35,082 bases of DNA from Erysipelotrichia bacterium. GTDB taxonomy: Bacteria; Bacillota_I; Bacilli_A; RFN20; CAG-826. Positions within the stretch are counted from its first letter, which is position 1. The number at the start of each line of letters is the position of its first letter. A program made the translations under genes and the position numbers. The notes under the pieces are model-generated. The model had not been told where the DNA came from. It worked only from the letters and a program-made list of their open reading frames with translations, and did no database searches. The stretch lies in assembly GCA_012522695.1 (NCBI GenBank), contig JAAYJX010000038.1, positions 1 to 35,082 on the forward strand, read 5' to 3'. Positions 18,482-27,248 of the stretch are shown here, piece by piece.

Positions 18482-18509
18482 TTGAATTTACTAGTAAAAA
18501 TGATATGAT
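18482..18509 (+). promoter_or_regulatory. Predicted promoter of the M-box leader
   Basis: TTGAAT-16 bp-TATGAT with TGn extended -10. Confidence 0.6.
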
Positions 18510-18511
18510 AA

Positions 18512-18680
18512 ATGTTGGAAACTGGTAGGTGAGACTACCATTTGGATTATCGGTTACTGCCGCGATTTAGTGGAGACACTATCTTGAAGGTTAATAGTCT
18601 AAATCGAATCAAGGTTTAGAATAATGTAATGTCATGCCAAATGGAGTTAAAGCTTGAGACATAGGTTTCAATTTAATTTA
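18512..18680 (+). ncRNA. M-box (ykoK) Mg2+ riboswitch; boundaries approximate
   Basis: GGTAGGTGAGACTACCATTTGGA...GGTTACTGCCGCGA...GAGACATAGG resemble the conserved M-box elements; directly precedes a P-type Mg2+ ATPase. Confidence 0.82.
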
Positions 18681-18686
18681 GAAATT

Positions 18687-18720
18687 AAACACCAGCTTTC
18701 AATTGGTGTTTTTATTTTTC
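18687..18720 (+). terminator. Intrinsic terminator of the riboswitch expression platform
   Basis: AAACACCA-GCTTTCAAT-TGGTGTTT followed by TTATTTTTC. Confidence 0.75.
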
Positions 18721-18734
18721 TTTGGAGGAATTAT

Positions 18735-18767
18735 ATGGACGATTATCATCAGAGGATTTTAATTTGA
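18735..18767 (+). CDS. Putative 10-aa leader ORF (MDDYHQRILI)
   Basis: ATG with GGAGGA at 18724-18729 (5-nt spacing), ending in TGA, between the terminator and mgtA. Single-sequence evidence. Confidence 0.4.
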   Translation: MDDYHQRILI

Positions 18768-18826
18768 TCTTTTAGTAGAAAAAACTTCTTTTTGCTAAGA
18801 GATAACAAAAAAAGCGAAAAGGAGGT

Positions 18827-21490
18827 ATGAGAGTGAAAAAAGAAAGAAAAAGAATCGACTTAAAAAAACAAAATGAAGTCGAAGCTAATATTAGAAAATA
18901 CGCTAATTTACCAATTGAAGAATTATATGAGCAATTTAATACTTCTAGTGCTGGTTTAAAAGAAGACCAACTAGAAGACTTAAAAGACAAATATGATAAA
19001 AACGTTATTGAAATTGGTAAGAAAAACACAAGATTTAGAAGATTAATAAATTCTATAATTAATCCTTTTAATATTATTTTATTGTTAATTGCTTTTGTTA
19101 CTTTTCTATTAGACGTTATTTTAGTACCAGTTAAAGAAGAACGTGACTTCTTAACTGTTATTATAATAATTGCCTTAGTTTTAATTTCAGCGATTGTCGC
19201 CTTTATTCAAGGTGAAAAATCTAATAAAGCAACTGAGCAACTTACCAGTCTTATTTCTAATAAAGCGGACGTTTTAAGAGATGGCAAACTAATTGAAGTA
19301 TTAATGGAGGATATCTTACCTGGTGATATTATAAAGCTATCGGCTGGCGATATGATTCCTGCAGATATAAGGTTTATCTCGACAAAAGACACGTTTATTG
19401 CCCAAAGTGCTTTAACCGGAGAATCAAATCCTGTTGAAAAATTTTCACATAAATTACCAAAAGAAGATTGTTCAATTACAGATTTAGAAAATATAGGCTT
19501 TAGTGGATCAAACGTTATTTCTGGCGTTGCTTATGGTGTTGTTATTTTAACTGGTAATAATACTTACTTCGGAGCGATGGCTGAACAACTTTCATCCCCA
19601 AGAGATAAAAATTCTTTTGAAAAAGGTGTAAGTAATGTAAGTAAATTATTAATTATTATGATGCTTATTATGGTACCTATTGTCTTTTTACTTAATTGGA
19701 TTGGTCCAAAAAGAATTGGTTGGGAATCCTCGCTTTTGTTTGCAATTTCAATTGCCGTTGGTTTAACACCTGAATTACTACCAGTTATTATGACCACGAC
19801 ACTTGCTACTGGGGCAATTGCCATGAGCAAACATCAAGTAATTGTTAAAGATTTAGGTAGTATTCAAACGTTTGGACAAATGGATATTTTATGTACTGAT
19901 AAAACTGGTACTCTAACTGAAGATAAAATTATTTTAGAAAAATATATGGATTTAAATGGGCAATCAGATTTTAGAGTTTTAAGACACGCTTATTTAAATA
20001 GTTATTTTCAAACTGGCCTAAAAAATATGATGGACGTTGCCATTATTGAACGAGCAAGAAAACAAGAGATTAGTGAAGTAAAAAGAAAATATACTGTCGT
20101 TGATGAAATTCCTTTTGATTTTTCTAGAAGAAGAATGAGTGTAGTTGTTGTCGATGATACAGGCAAAAGGCAACTTATTACTAAGGGCGCGGTTGAAGAG
20201 ATGCTAGCAATTTGTAAATATGCTGAAATTAATGGCGAAGTTGTCATTATTGATAAAAATATTAAAGAAATAGCATTAAAAACATATCATAAACATAATA
20301 ACGATGGTTTAAGAATGATTGCTGTTGCTCAAAAAAATGAAGTTCCTGATGAACATAAATTTGGTGTGGCTGATGAATCGAATATGGTTTTAATTGGCTT
20401 TATTGGTTTTTTAGATCCGCCTAAAGAAAGTGCAAAAATCGCCATTAGTGCCTTAAAAGATCATGGTATTAGAACGGTTGTTTTAACAGGTGATAGTGAA
20501 GGAGTTGCGGCAAAAGTATGTAAAAAGGTGGGAATTAGCGCCGATAAAATCATTTTAGGCGTTGAAGTTGAAAAAATGAGTGATGAGGAGTTAAAAGAAG
20601 AACTTAAAGTTTGTGACCTTTTTGCCAAACTTTCTCCTAAACAAAAAGAAAGGGTTGTAAATTTATTTCAAGAACTTAATCACACGGTTGGCTATTTAGG
20701 TGACGGGATTAATGATGCCCTTGCTTTAAAACAGGCTGATGTTGGTGTCTCAGTCGACGGCGCGGTTGATATTGCCAAAGAAACAGCTGATATTATTTTA
20801 CTTGAAAAAGATTTAATGGTTTTAGAAGAAGGAGTTATTAGAGGGCGTCAGACTTTTGGTAATGTTATTAAATATATTAAGATGGCCGTTAGTGGTAATT
20901 TTGGTAATATGTTTGCTGTTATTGGTGCGTCAATCTTTTTGCCATTTTTACCGATGTTACCAGTCCAATTACTAATTCAAAACCTTCTTAATGACTTCTC
21001 ACAAGTCGGTTTACCTTTTGATCGTGTTGATGAAGACTATATTGCAAAACCTCGAAAGTGGAATACAAAATCAATCTTAAAATTTACAGCGGTCTTTGGA
21101 CCTCTTTCATCTGTTTTTGACTTTTTAACATTTATTGTTATGTATTTTATTATTGGTAAAGGTTTAGGCGTTAGTGAACTTGCACCACTCTTTCAAGCTG
21201 GATGGTTTATTTTTGGTACGCTTTCGCAAATCTTAATTGTTCATATTGTTAGAACAAGAAAAGTGCCTTTTGTTCAAAGTTATGCTTCAAAACCTTTAAT
21301 TATTTCTTCAATAGCTTTTGGTGTCCCTGCTATTTTAATCGCCTTTACTTCACTAGGCGAAAAGTTTTTACATATGACAAGACTACCACTTATTTATATC
21401 CCGTGGCTTTTAGGAATATTAGTGTTATACGCTCTTAGTACACAATTACTAAAAATGGTCTTTATCAAACGTTCTGGTGAATGGTTATAG
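18827..21490 (+). CDS. mgtA: Magnesium-transporting P-type ATPase (MgtA type); start may be GTG 18833
   Basis: 887 aa; DKTGTLTEDK phosphorylation motif, TGES, GDGINDALALKQADVGVSVDGAVDIAKE, MgtA-like C-terminal region; riboswitch context. Confidence 0.93.
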   Translation: MRVKKERKRIDLKKQNEVEANIRKYANLPIEELYEQFNTSSAGLKEDQLEDLKDKYDKNVIEIGKKNTRFRRLINSIINPFNIILLLIAFVTFLLDVILVPVKEERDFLTVIIIIALVLISAIVAFIQGEKSNKATEQLTSLISNKADVLRDGKLIEVLMEDILPGDIIKLSAGDMIPADIRFISTKDTFIAQSALTGESNPVEKFSHKLPKEDCSITDLENIGFSGSNVISGVAYGVVILTGNNTYFGAMAEQLSSPRDKNSFEKGVSNVSKLLIIMMLIMVPIVFLLNWIGPKRIGWESSLLFAISIAVGLTPELLPVIMTTTLATGAIAMSKHQVIVKDLGSIQTFGQMDILCTDKTGTLTEDKIILEKYMDLNGQSDFRVLRHAYLNSYFQTGLKNMMDVAIIERARKQEISEVKRKYTVVDEIPFDFSRRRMSVVVVDDTGKRQLITKGAVEEMLAICKYAEINGEVVIIDKNIKEIALKTYHKHNNDGLRMIAVAQKNEVPDEHKFGVADESNMVLIGFIGFLDPPKESAKIAISALKDHGIRTVVLTGDSEGVAAKVCKKVGISADKIILGVEVEKMSDEELKEELKVCDLFAKLSPKQKERVVNLFQELNHTVGYLGDGINDALALKQADVGVSVDGAVDIAKETADIILLEKDLMVLEEGVIRGRQTFGNVIKYIKMAVSGNFGNMFAVIGASIFLPFLPMLPVQLLIQNLLNDFSQVGLPFDRVDEDYIAKPRKWNTKSILKFTAVFGPLSSVFDFLTFIVMYFIIGKGLGVSELAPLFQAGWFIFGTLSQILIVHIVRTRKVPFVQSYASKPLIISSIAFGVPAILIAFTSLGEKFLHMTRLPLIYIPWLLGILVLYALSTQLLKMVFIKRSGEWL

Positions 21491-21502
21491 CGTTTAAACT
21501 AC

Positions 21503-22462
21503 TTAATCGCTAATTTTAATAATATAACGAATCGTGCGTTCATATGGTTTAGATTTTGTGACTAATAAATTATTAAATGTTTGGTTTTGACTTCTAACAA
21601 TATCAACTGGTTCAATCGCAAGAGCGTGATATAAATTAACTAATTTATGGCCCACTAACAAAAGATTACTAGGAAAATTTGTTGAATACATTTGCACAGC
21701 AGGATAATTTGAAATCACTTCTAAAGTAATGTCTTTTGTTTTAAAAGTTAGCAGACCATCAATTAATAATAAATGGTCAAAACCCATCGCGGGTTCTTTA
21801 TTAACTAAGGGATGCAAAATTATATCTTGGAGTTTTTTACCTTCTTTAATATAAAAAGGACTATCGCTTGTATTAACTATTAACTCATCATTCAATTGCT
21901 TTTTATCATGTGTATAATAATGTGTTGCGTTTGCTTTTAAAATATGATTAAGAATTGTACCATCACCATCAAGATTAAAATAACTATGGTTTGTTATGTT
22001 TAAAATCGTATCCATAGTTGTCGTTGCTTTGTAATTTATTTCTAATCCAACATCTCGCAAAGTATAAATAACGTGCAGTTTAACTTCTGCTGGATAGCCC
22101 CCTTCTCCATCAACACTTACATATTCAAATACTAATTCGGTTAAGGTTTGTTTTATAAGTCTAAACTTTTTAAAAGCAAAGCTTTCATGTCCTCCGTGAA
22201 GTGAATTTGTGTTTTTTTCGTTAAGTTGAGTTTGATATGTTTTATTATTAATTTTAAAAACACCTTTGTCAATTCGTCCTGCGACACGTCCAATCGTCGC
22301 TCCAAAATAGCCGCTAGCTGCTGTTTTATAATCATTTAAATTAGCTAACGATAAAACAATATTACGATAGTTTTTTGGTTTAATTTCAAATGTATAAATT
22401 GATGCACCTATATCTAAAAATCTAATTCGGATAAAATTATTTTCTAATGTGTAAAGTTGCAT
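21503..22462 (-). CDS. galM: Aldose 1-epimerase (galactose mutarotase)
   Basis: 319 aa; FGATIGRVAGRI, NSLHGG, NITNHSYFNLDG. Confidence 0.92.
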   Translation of the reverse strand: MQLYTLENNFIRIRFLDIGASIYTFEIKPKNYRNIVLSLANLNDYKTAASGYFGATIGRVAGRIDKGVFKINNKTYQTQLNEKNTNSLHGGHESFAFKKFRLIKQTLTELVFEYVSVDGEGGYPAEVKLHVIYTLRDVGLEINYKATTTMDTILNITNHSYFNLDGDGTILNHILKANATHYYTHDKKQLNDELIVNTSDSPFYIKEGKKLQDIILHPLVNKEPAMGFDHLLLIDGLLTFKTKDITLEVISNYPAVQMYSTNFPSNLLLVGHKLVNLYHALAIEPVDIVRSQNQTFNNLLVTKSKPYERTIRYIIKISD

Positions 22463-22493
22463 TATTATTTATGGCCTTAGTCATTATTATACA

Positions 22494-22525
22494 TAAAAAA
22501 ACGCCCAACGAAAAAATTAGGCGTT
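22494..22525 (-). terminator. Intrinsic terminator
   Basis: Minus strand AACGCCTAATTTTTTCGTTGGGCGTTTTTTTATG: stem plus U-tract. Confidence 0.7.
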
Positions 22526-22713
22526 AATCAATACCAATACTGAAATAGTAACTTTGCGAACATATAGATTTTAGATTATTTCACCAAATAAAATTTTTTA
22601 TGTAAGCAAATTTAAATAATCATTCTATCTTCTTGATTAAGTTTTTTTAGAAGTTCTCTTTTTTGTTGGTTTTACTCTCGTTTGGCAAAATTATGGGGGA
22701 AGTTACAATATAA

Positions 22714-22790
22714 TGGTCGGAACGGAGGGATTCGAACCCTCGGCCTCTTGGTCCCGAACCAAGCGCACTACCAAGCTGTGCTACGTCCCG
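22714..22790 (-). tRNA. tRNA-Pro(CGG)
   Basis: Minus strand CGGGACG...CTTGG-TTCGGGA-CCAAG...GGTTCGAATCC...CGTTCCG-A-CCA; anticodon CGG. Confidence 0.9.
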
Positions 22791-22823
22791 AAGTTAACGG
22801 ACCAACTAACATTATAAAACAAC

Positions 22824-25800
22824 CTAGGAAAAATTAAAGTTAAAAAGATCTAATTGATCAGAATCTGGTAAGTCAGCAAAAACACCAAGTTTTTTCATTT
22901 TATCTAAAACAGTCGTATTAAGTTTTGTTCGTTTTTCTAAATCTTCAACCGAAGTAAATACTCCGTCTTTTCTTGCCTCTAAAACACTTTGAGCGGCTGA
23001 TTCACCTAAACCGTCTAAAACAACAAAGGGAGGAATTAACGTTTTATTTTCTTCGTCAATAATAAAATTTGTTGCATCAGATTTATATAAATCAAGATTC
23101 GCAAATTTAAAACCTCTTTCATACATTTCTAAGGCAACAAATAAAGTGTCAAAAATTTCTTCTTCTTTAGGAGTAATTCTTTCTTGACGATTAACGGTTT
23201 TACGTCTTAATTCTTCTAATCTTGTTGATATTTCATCTTCACCTAAAACCATCGTTTCAAATTCAAATTGTTTTGAACGAACACTAAAGAAAACAGCATA
23301 AAAAACAAGAGGATAATACACTTTAAAATATCCTACACGTGTTGCTTGCATAACATAGGCGACTGCGTGGGCTTTAGGAAACATGTAACTAATTTTATTA
23401 CAAGAATCGATATAATAATCTGGAACATTAAAAGCTTTCATAATCGCAACGTTTTCTTGTGGGATTTTTTTACCACCTCGAACAATTTCCATAATCCCAA
23501 AAGCAATGTTTGCTTCAATACCTTGATCCATTAAATAAGTCATAATATCGTCACGACAACCAATAACATCTTTTAATGTAGCGGCTTTTGAATCAATTAG
23601 AGCTTCAGCGTTATTAGCCCAAACATTACCGCCGTGCGTTAGACCACTAACAATAACTAATTCAGCAAATGTTTTTGGTTTAGCTTTACGTAAAACACCA
23701 CGGACAAAATCAGTGCCAAATTCCGGCACACCTAAAGAACCATTATCAATTTTCATAAAGTTATTATTTCTATTTAACGCTTTATCACTAGTAAATAAAG
23801 ATAAAACTTTAGGGTCATTTAAAGGCACTTCATTAAGGTCGACTTTAGCAATATCTGCCATCATCTTTAAAGCTAAAGGATCGCCATGTCCTAATAAGTC
23901 AAGTTTAAGAAGCGAGTCATGAATTGCCCGATAGTCAAAATGTGTTGTTTTCCATGAAGATGTTAAATCATCAGCCGGATATTGAACTGGCATAAAATCA
24001 AAAACATCAAGATGATTAGGAATAACCATAATCCCGCCTGGATGTTGACCGGTCGTTTTTTTAACACCAACAAGCGGCGCAGCTAAATAAGCAACTTCGG
24101 CCCGTGGGACACTATCAGGGTCAAAGCCTCTTCTTTCAAAATAGCCGCGTACATAACCAAAAGCCATTTTTTCAGCTGTTGTTGAAATCGTCCCGGCACG
24201 AAAAACATTATCTTCGCCGAGTAAAACTTTTGTAAAGTCGTGAGCTTGTGCTTGATAATCACTTGGGAAGTTTAAGTCGATATCTGGTACTTTATTTGCG
24301 TGGATACCTAGGAATGTTTCAAAGGGAATATTTTGACCATCTTTTATATATTGCGTGTGACAAATAGGACAATTTTTATCAGGTAAATCATAACCTGAAG
24401 CATAATTAGGATCAGTATTAAATTCAAAATTACGACAATTTGGACAACGATAATGAGGTTTTAAAGGGTTAACTTCAGTAATGTGCATTAATGTCGCGAC
24501 TAAACTTGAGCCAACTGAACCACGACTACCAACAATATAACCATCTTCATTAGCTTTATGAACAATCCGGTAGGCAATGTAATAAATGACCGCGTAGTTA
24601 TTGCTAATAATCGCATTGAGCTCAGTCTTAATTCTTTCTTCAATAACTTCAGGTAAAACATCTCCATACCATTTATGCGCTGTTTCATATGTTAATTTTT
24701 TAACCATTTCTTCAGCTTCTGGCATTTTTGGAGATTCGAGTTTTGTACTAATTGGTTGCAATTCTTCAATTAATGCAGCGATTTCTTTTGTATTTGTTAC
24801 GATAATTTCGAAAGCTTTTTCTGGATCTAAAAATTTAAAGTGTTCAAGCATTTCATCAGTAGAACGATAATGTTGATCAGGATTTTCATGATAAACACCA
24901 TCAGGACGATCATATGGATTCGTATTTAAAGGATGGGGTCGATTACCTTTCGCTTTCGTCATAATATAAATATCACGTGTAACTTTATCTTCTTCATTAA
25001 CATAATGGACGTCGCCTGTTACAACGACTTTTTTATTAGCAAGTTCTGCGGCTGAAATAATATCTTTAATAAGTGTTTGAACTTGTTCGATATTTTCTAA
25101 AGTATTTGTATTTATTAAATAAGAATAATTAGCCGGAGGTTGCACTTCAATATAATCATAAAAGTCCATTGCTTTTTGTAATTCGAGGGCATTTTTTGTG
25201 CGGGCTTTATCAAAGATTTCTCCATTAAAACATGCTGAACCGAATAAAAGACCTTCGCGGTGTTTAATTAATTCATGACGAGGGATGCGCGGTAAATCAG
25301 CAAAATAATTAATGTGACTTAGAGTAATTAATTTATATAAGTTTTTTAACCCTATTTTATTTTTCACTAAAACAATAACATGACGCGGCTTTAAATGTTT
25401 TAAAATATCATCACTAGCTTTTAATGTACTTAAATCACTATGCGTTAAATAGCCATGCTCGCGTTCTAAAATCGTTAAACTAGCAAGCCAAACATCATTT
25501 AATATTTTCGCATCATAAAGAGCTCTATGTGCTTCTCTTTCATTATAAGCAGCAATTTGTAAACGTCGTGACAGAGCGCCTAAATTATGATAACGGTCTT
25601 CGGGAAAAAGATATCGTGATAAGGCTAATGTATCAATAATTGGATTACTTATTTCTTCTAACCCATGTCTTTTTAATGCTTCATTTAAAAAACCAATATC
25701 AAAATCAGCATTATGCGAAACTAAAATGGCGTCTTTTAAAAATTCTTTAATAATTAAAATAGCGTCTTTTTCTTCAAGTCCATCTTTAACCATTTCATCA

Positions 25801-27245
25801 TTAATTCCCGTCATTTTTTGAATCATCTTCGGAATTGGACGATGAGGATTTATAAAGAAACTAAGTTCTTTAACGATTAATCCTTTTTCAAAACGAACCG
25901 CACCAAATTCAATAATATGGTCATATCTTGATGAAAGGCCTGTCGTTTCAAAGTCAAAACAAACATAAGTGGCGTTATGTAAAACAATATCTTTTTTATT
26001 AAAAACGTATTCTAAGTTATCATCAACCATATAAAACTCAGCCCCATAAATTGCTTTAACACCGTGTTCTTTAGCAGCCTTTTGGACATCTGGAAAAGCA
26101 TGGACAACACCGTGATCAGTAACGGCTAGAGCTTCATGACCCATGTTTTTAGCCAAACGGAAATAATCATCAACTTGGCCAACTCCATCCATTTCTGACA
26201 TTTTTGTATGAAGATGTAATTCAACGCGTTTTTCTTTTGCTTTATCTCTTCTAAGTGGAGACATTGGTAAAATTTTTAGTTTAATAATACGTAAAAATAT
26301 TTCGCCGGAATAATTATCTATTTCAGCTGTTCCTTGAACGAGTAAGTTCATTCCAATTTTATAAATATCAAAACTTTCTTCGTCTTCGTTTTTTTCAGAA
26401 TATAATTTCCCGTATAAAGCTTTTTTTCGATCATCTAAGCCAAGTGTTAAAAGAATTCTGCCACTACTTAGTGTTCTTTTATCAATACTAAAAACACGTG
26501 CTTCTAAGTTAACTTTTTGGCCTGGTGAAATAATTTCACTAATTGATTCAACAAAAAAGAAACCATTTTGATGTAAATTTGAACGATCTTTTTTTGCTTG
26601 TTTTAACTCGCGATAATTTTTCTTCATTTCCGCGAGCATATCTTTTTCAATATTTTTTAAATCTTCTTTATGTATTTCTTGTAACGTTTTAATTTCTGGA
26701 TAATAAGTATCTTCATCTGTATCGCTTTCGCTTTCAATTTGTTCAATAACTTTTTCGGCCTTTTCGATTAAATTATCTAATTTTTTAGCTGATATTTTAG
26801 GACGTTCAATTAAAGTTGCTTCAACAGCAAATTCATAATTAATAAATTTTAATGTCTCATTAATTTTAATTGCTAATTCGTTAAAAGCTTTAAATTTTTT
26901 CTCATCACTAAATTGAAAAGTAATAATGTTTTCAAGATTGCTATGTTCTTCATAAGGCTCTACTTTAAAATGCTCTAGTGAGTAGCTTTCAATAATGTGT
27001 AAAGCGTCATAAATCGTTGGTTTTTTCTTATAAGAAAAAGTCATCGAATACAAATAATTAATATTTTTAAGATGTGCTAAAAAACGCTTTAGTAAATGAT
27101 ATTGCCAAGGTGTATCTTTAACAAGCGCCATATCAACTTGTTCATAAATAATTAAATTACGACTTACAAGATCAAAGTCTAAATCAAAATTATACGTATC
27201 AAGTAAGCCAATTGAATTTAAAAATCGATGAATTTTTGTATCCAT
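22824..27245 (-). CDS. polC: DNA polymerase III PolC-type alpha subunit with 3'-5' exonuclease
   Basis: 1473 aa; PHP motif ELHLHTKMSEMDGVG, exonuclease YVCFDFETTGLSSRYDHIIEFGAVRF, Zn-binding CPNC...CPIC, PDIDLNFPSDYQ. Confidence 0.97.
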   Translation of the reverse strand: MDTKIHRFLNSIGLLDTYNFDLDFDLVSRNLIIYEQVDMALVKDTPWQYHLLKRFLAHLKNINYLYSMTFSYKKKPTIYDALHIIESYSLEHFKVEPYEEHSNLENIITFQFSDEKKFKAFNELAIKINETLKFINYEFAVEATLIERPKISAKKLDNLIEKAEKVIEQIESESDTDEDTYYPEIKTLQEIHKEDLKNIEKDMLAEMKKNYRELKQAKKDRSNLHQNGFFFVESISEIISPGQKVNLEARVFSIDKRTLSSGRILLTLGLDDRKKALYGKLYSEKNEDEESFDIYKIGMNLLVQGTAEIDNYSGEIFLRIIKLKILPMSPLRRDKAKEKRVELHLHTKMSEMDGVGQVDDYFRLAKNMGHEALAVTDHGVVHAFPDVQKAAKEHGVKAIYGAEFYMVDDNLEYVFNKKDIVLHNATYVCFDFETTGLSSRYDHIIEFGAVRFEKGLIVKELSFFINPHRPIPKMIQKMTGINDEMVKDGLEEKDAILIIKEFLKDAILVSHNADFDIGFLNEALKRHGLEEISNPIIDTLALSRYLFPEDRYHNLGALSRRLQIAAYNEREAHRALYDAKILNDVWLASLTILEREHGYLTHSDLSTLKASDDILKHLKPRHVIVLVKNKIGLKNLYKLITLSHINYFADLPRIPRHELIKHREGLLFGSACFNGEIFDKARTKNALELQKAMDFYDYIEVQPPANYSYLINTNTLENIEQVQTLIKDIISAAELANKKVVVTGDVHYVNEEDKVTRDIYIMTKAKGNRPHPLNTNPYDRPDGVYHENPDQHYRSTDEMLEHFKFLDPEKAFEIIVTNTKEIAALIEELQPISTKLESPKMPEAEEMVKKLTYETAHKWYGDVLPEVIEERIKTELNAIISNNYAVIYYIAYRIVHKANEDGYIVGSRGSVGSSLVATLMHITEVNPLKPHYRCPNCRNFEFNTDPNYASGYDLPDKNCPICHTQYIKDGQNIPFETFLGIHANKVPDIDLNFPSDYQAQAHDFTKVLLGEDNVFRAGTISTTAEKMAFGYVRGYFERRGFDPDSVPRAEVAYLAAPLVGVKKTTGQHPGGIMVIPNHLDVFDFMPVQYPADDLTSSWKTTHFDYRAIHDSLLKLDLLGHGDPLALKMMADIAKVDLNEVPLNDPKVLSLFTSDKALNRNNNFMKIDNGSLGVPEFGTDFVRGVLRKAKPKTFAELVIVSGLTHGGNVWANNAEALIDSKAATLKDVIGCRDDIMTYLMDQGIEANIAFGIMEIVRGGKKIPQENVAIMKAFNVPDYYIDSCNKISYMFPKAHAVAYVMQATRVGYFKVYYPLVFYAVFFSVRSKQFEFETMVLGEDEISTRLEELRRKTVNRQERITPKEEEIFDTLFVALEMYERGFKFANLDLYKSDATNFIIDEENKTLIPPFVVLDGLGESAAQSVLEARKDGVFTSVEDLEKRTKLNTTVLDKMKKLGVFADLPDSDQLDLFNFNFS

Positions 27246-27248
27246 AAT

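Noticed and set aside
18319-18528. + strand 69-aa ORF overlapping GH3 end and M-box promoter
   Set aside because: Out of frame with GH3, no RBS, runs through promoter and into the riboswitch start.
18772-19029. Minus-strand 85-aa hydrophobic ORF at mgtA start
   Set aside because: Antisense shadow of the Lys-rich MgtA N-terminus.
24295-24470. Cys-rich CPNC...CPIC segment as a novel zinc finger
   Set aside because: This is the usual zinc-binding module within PolC.
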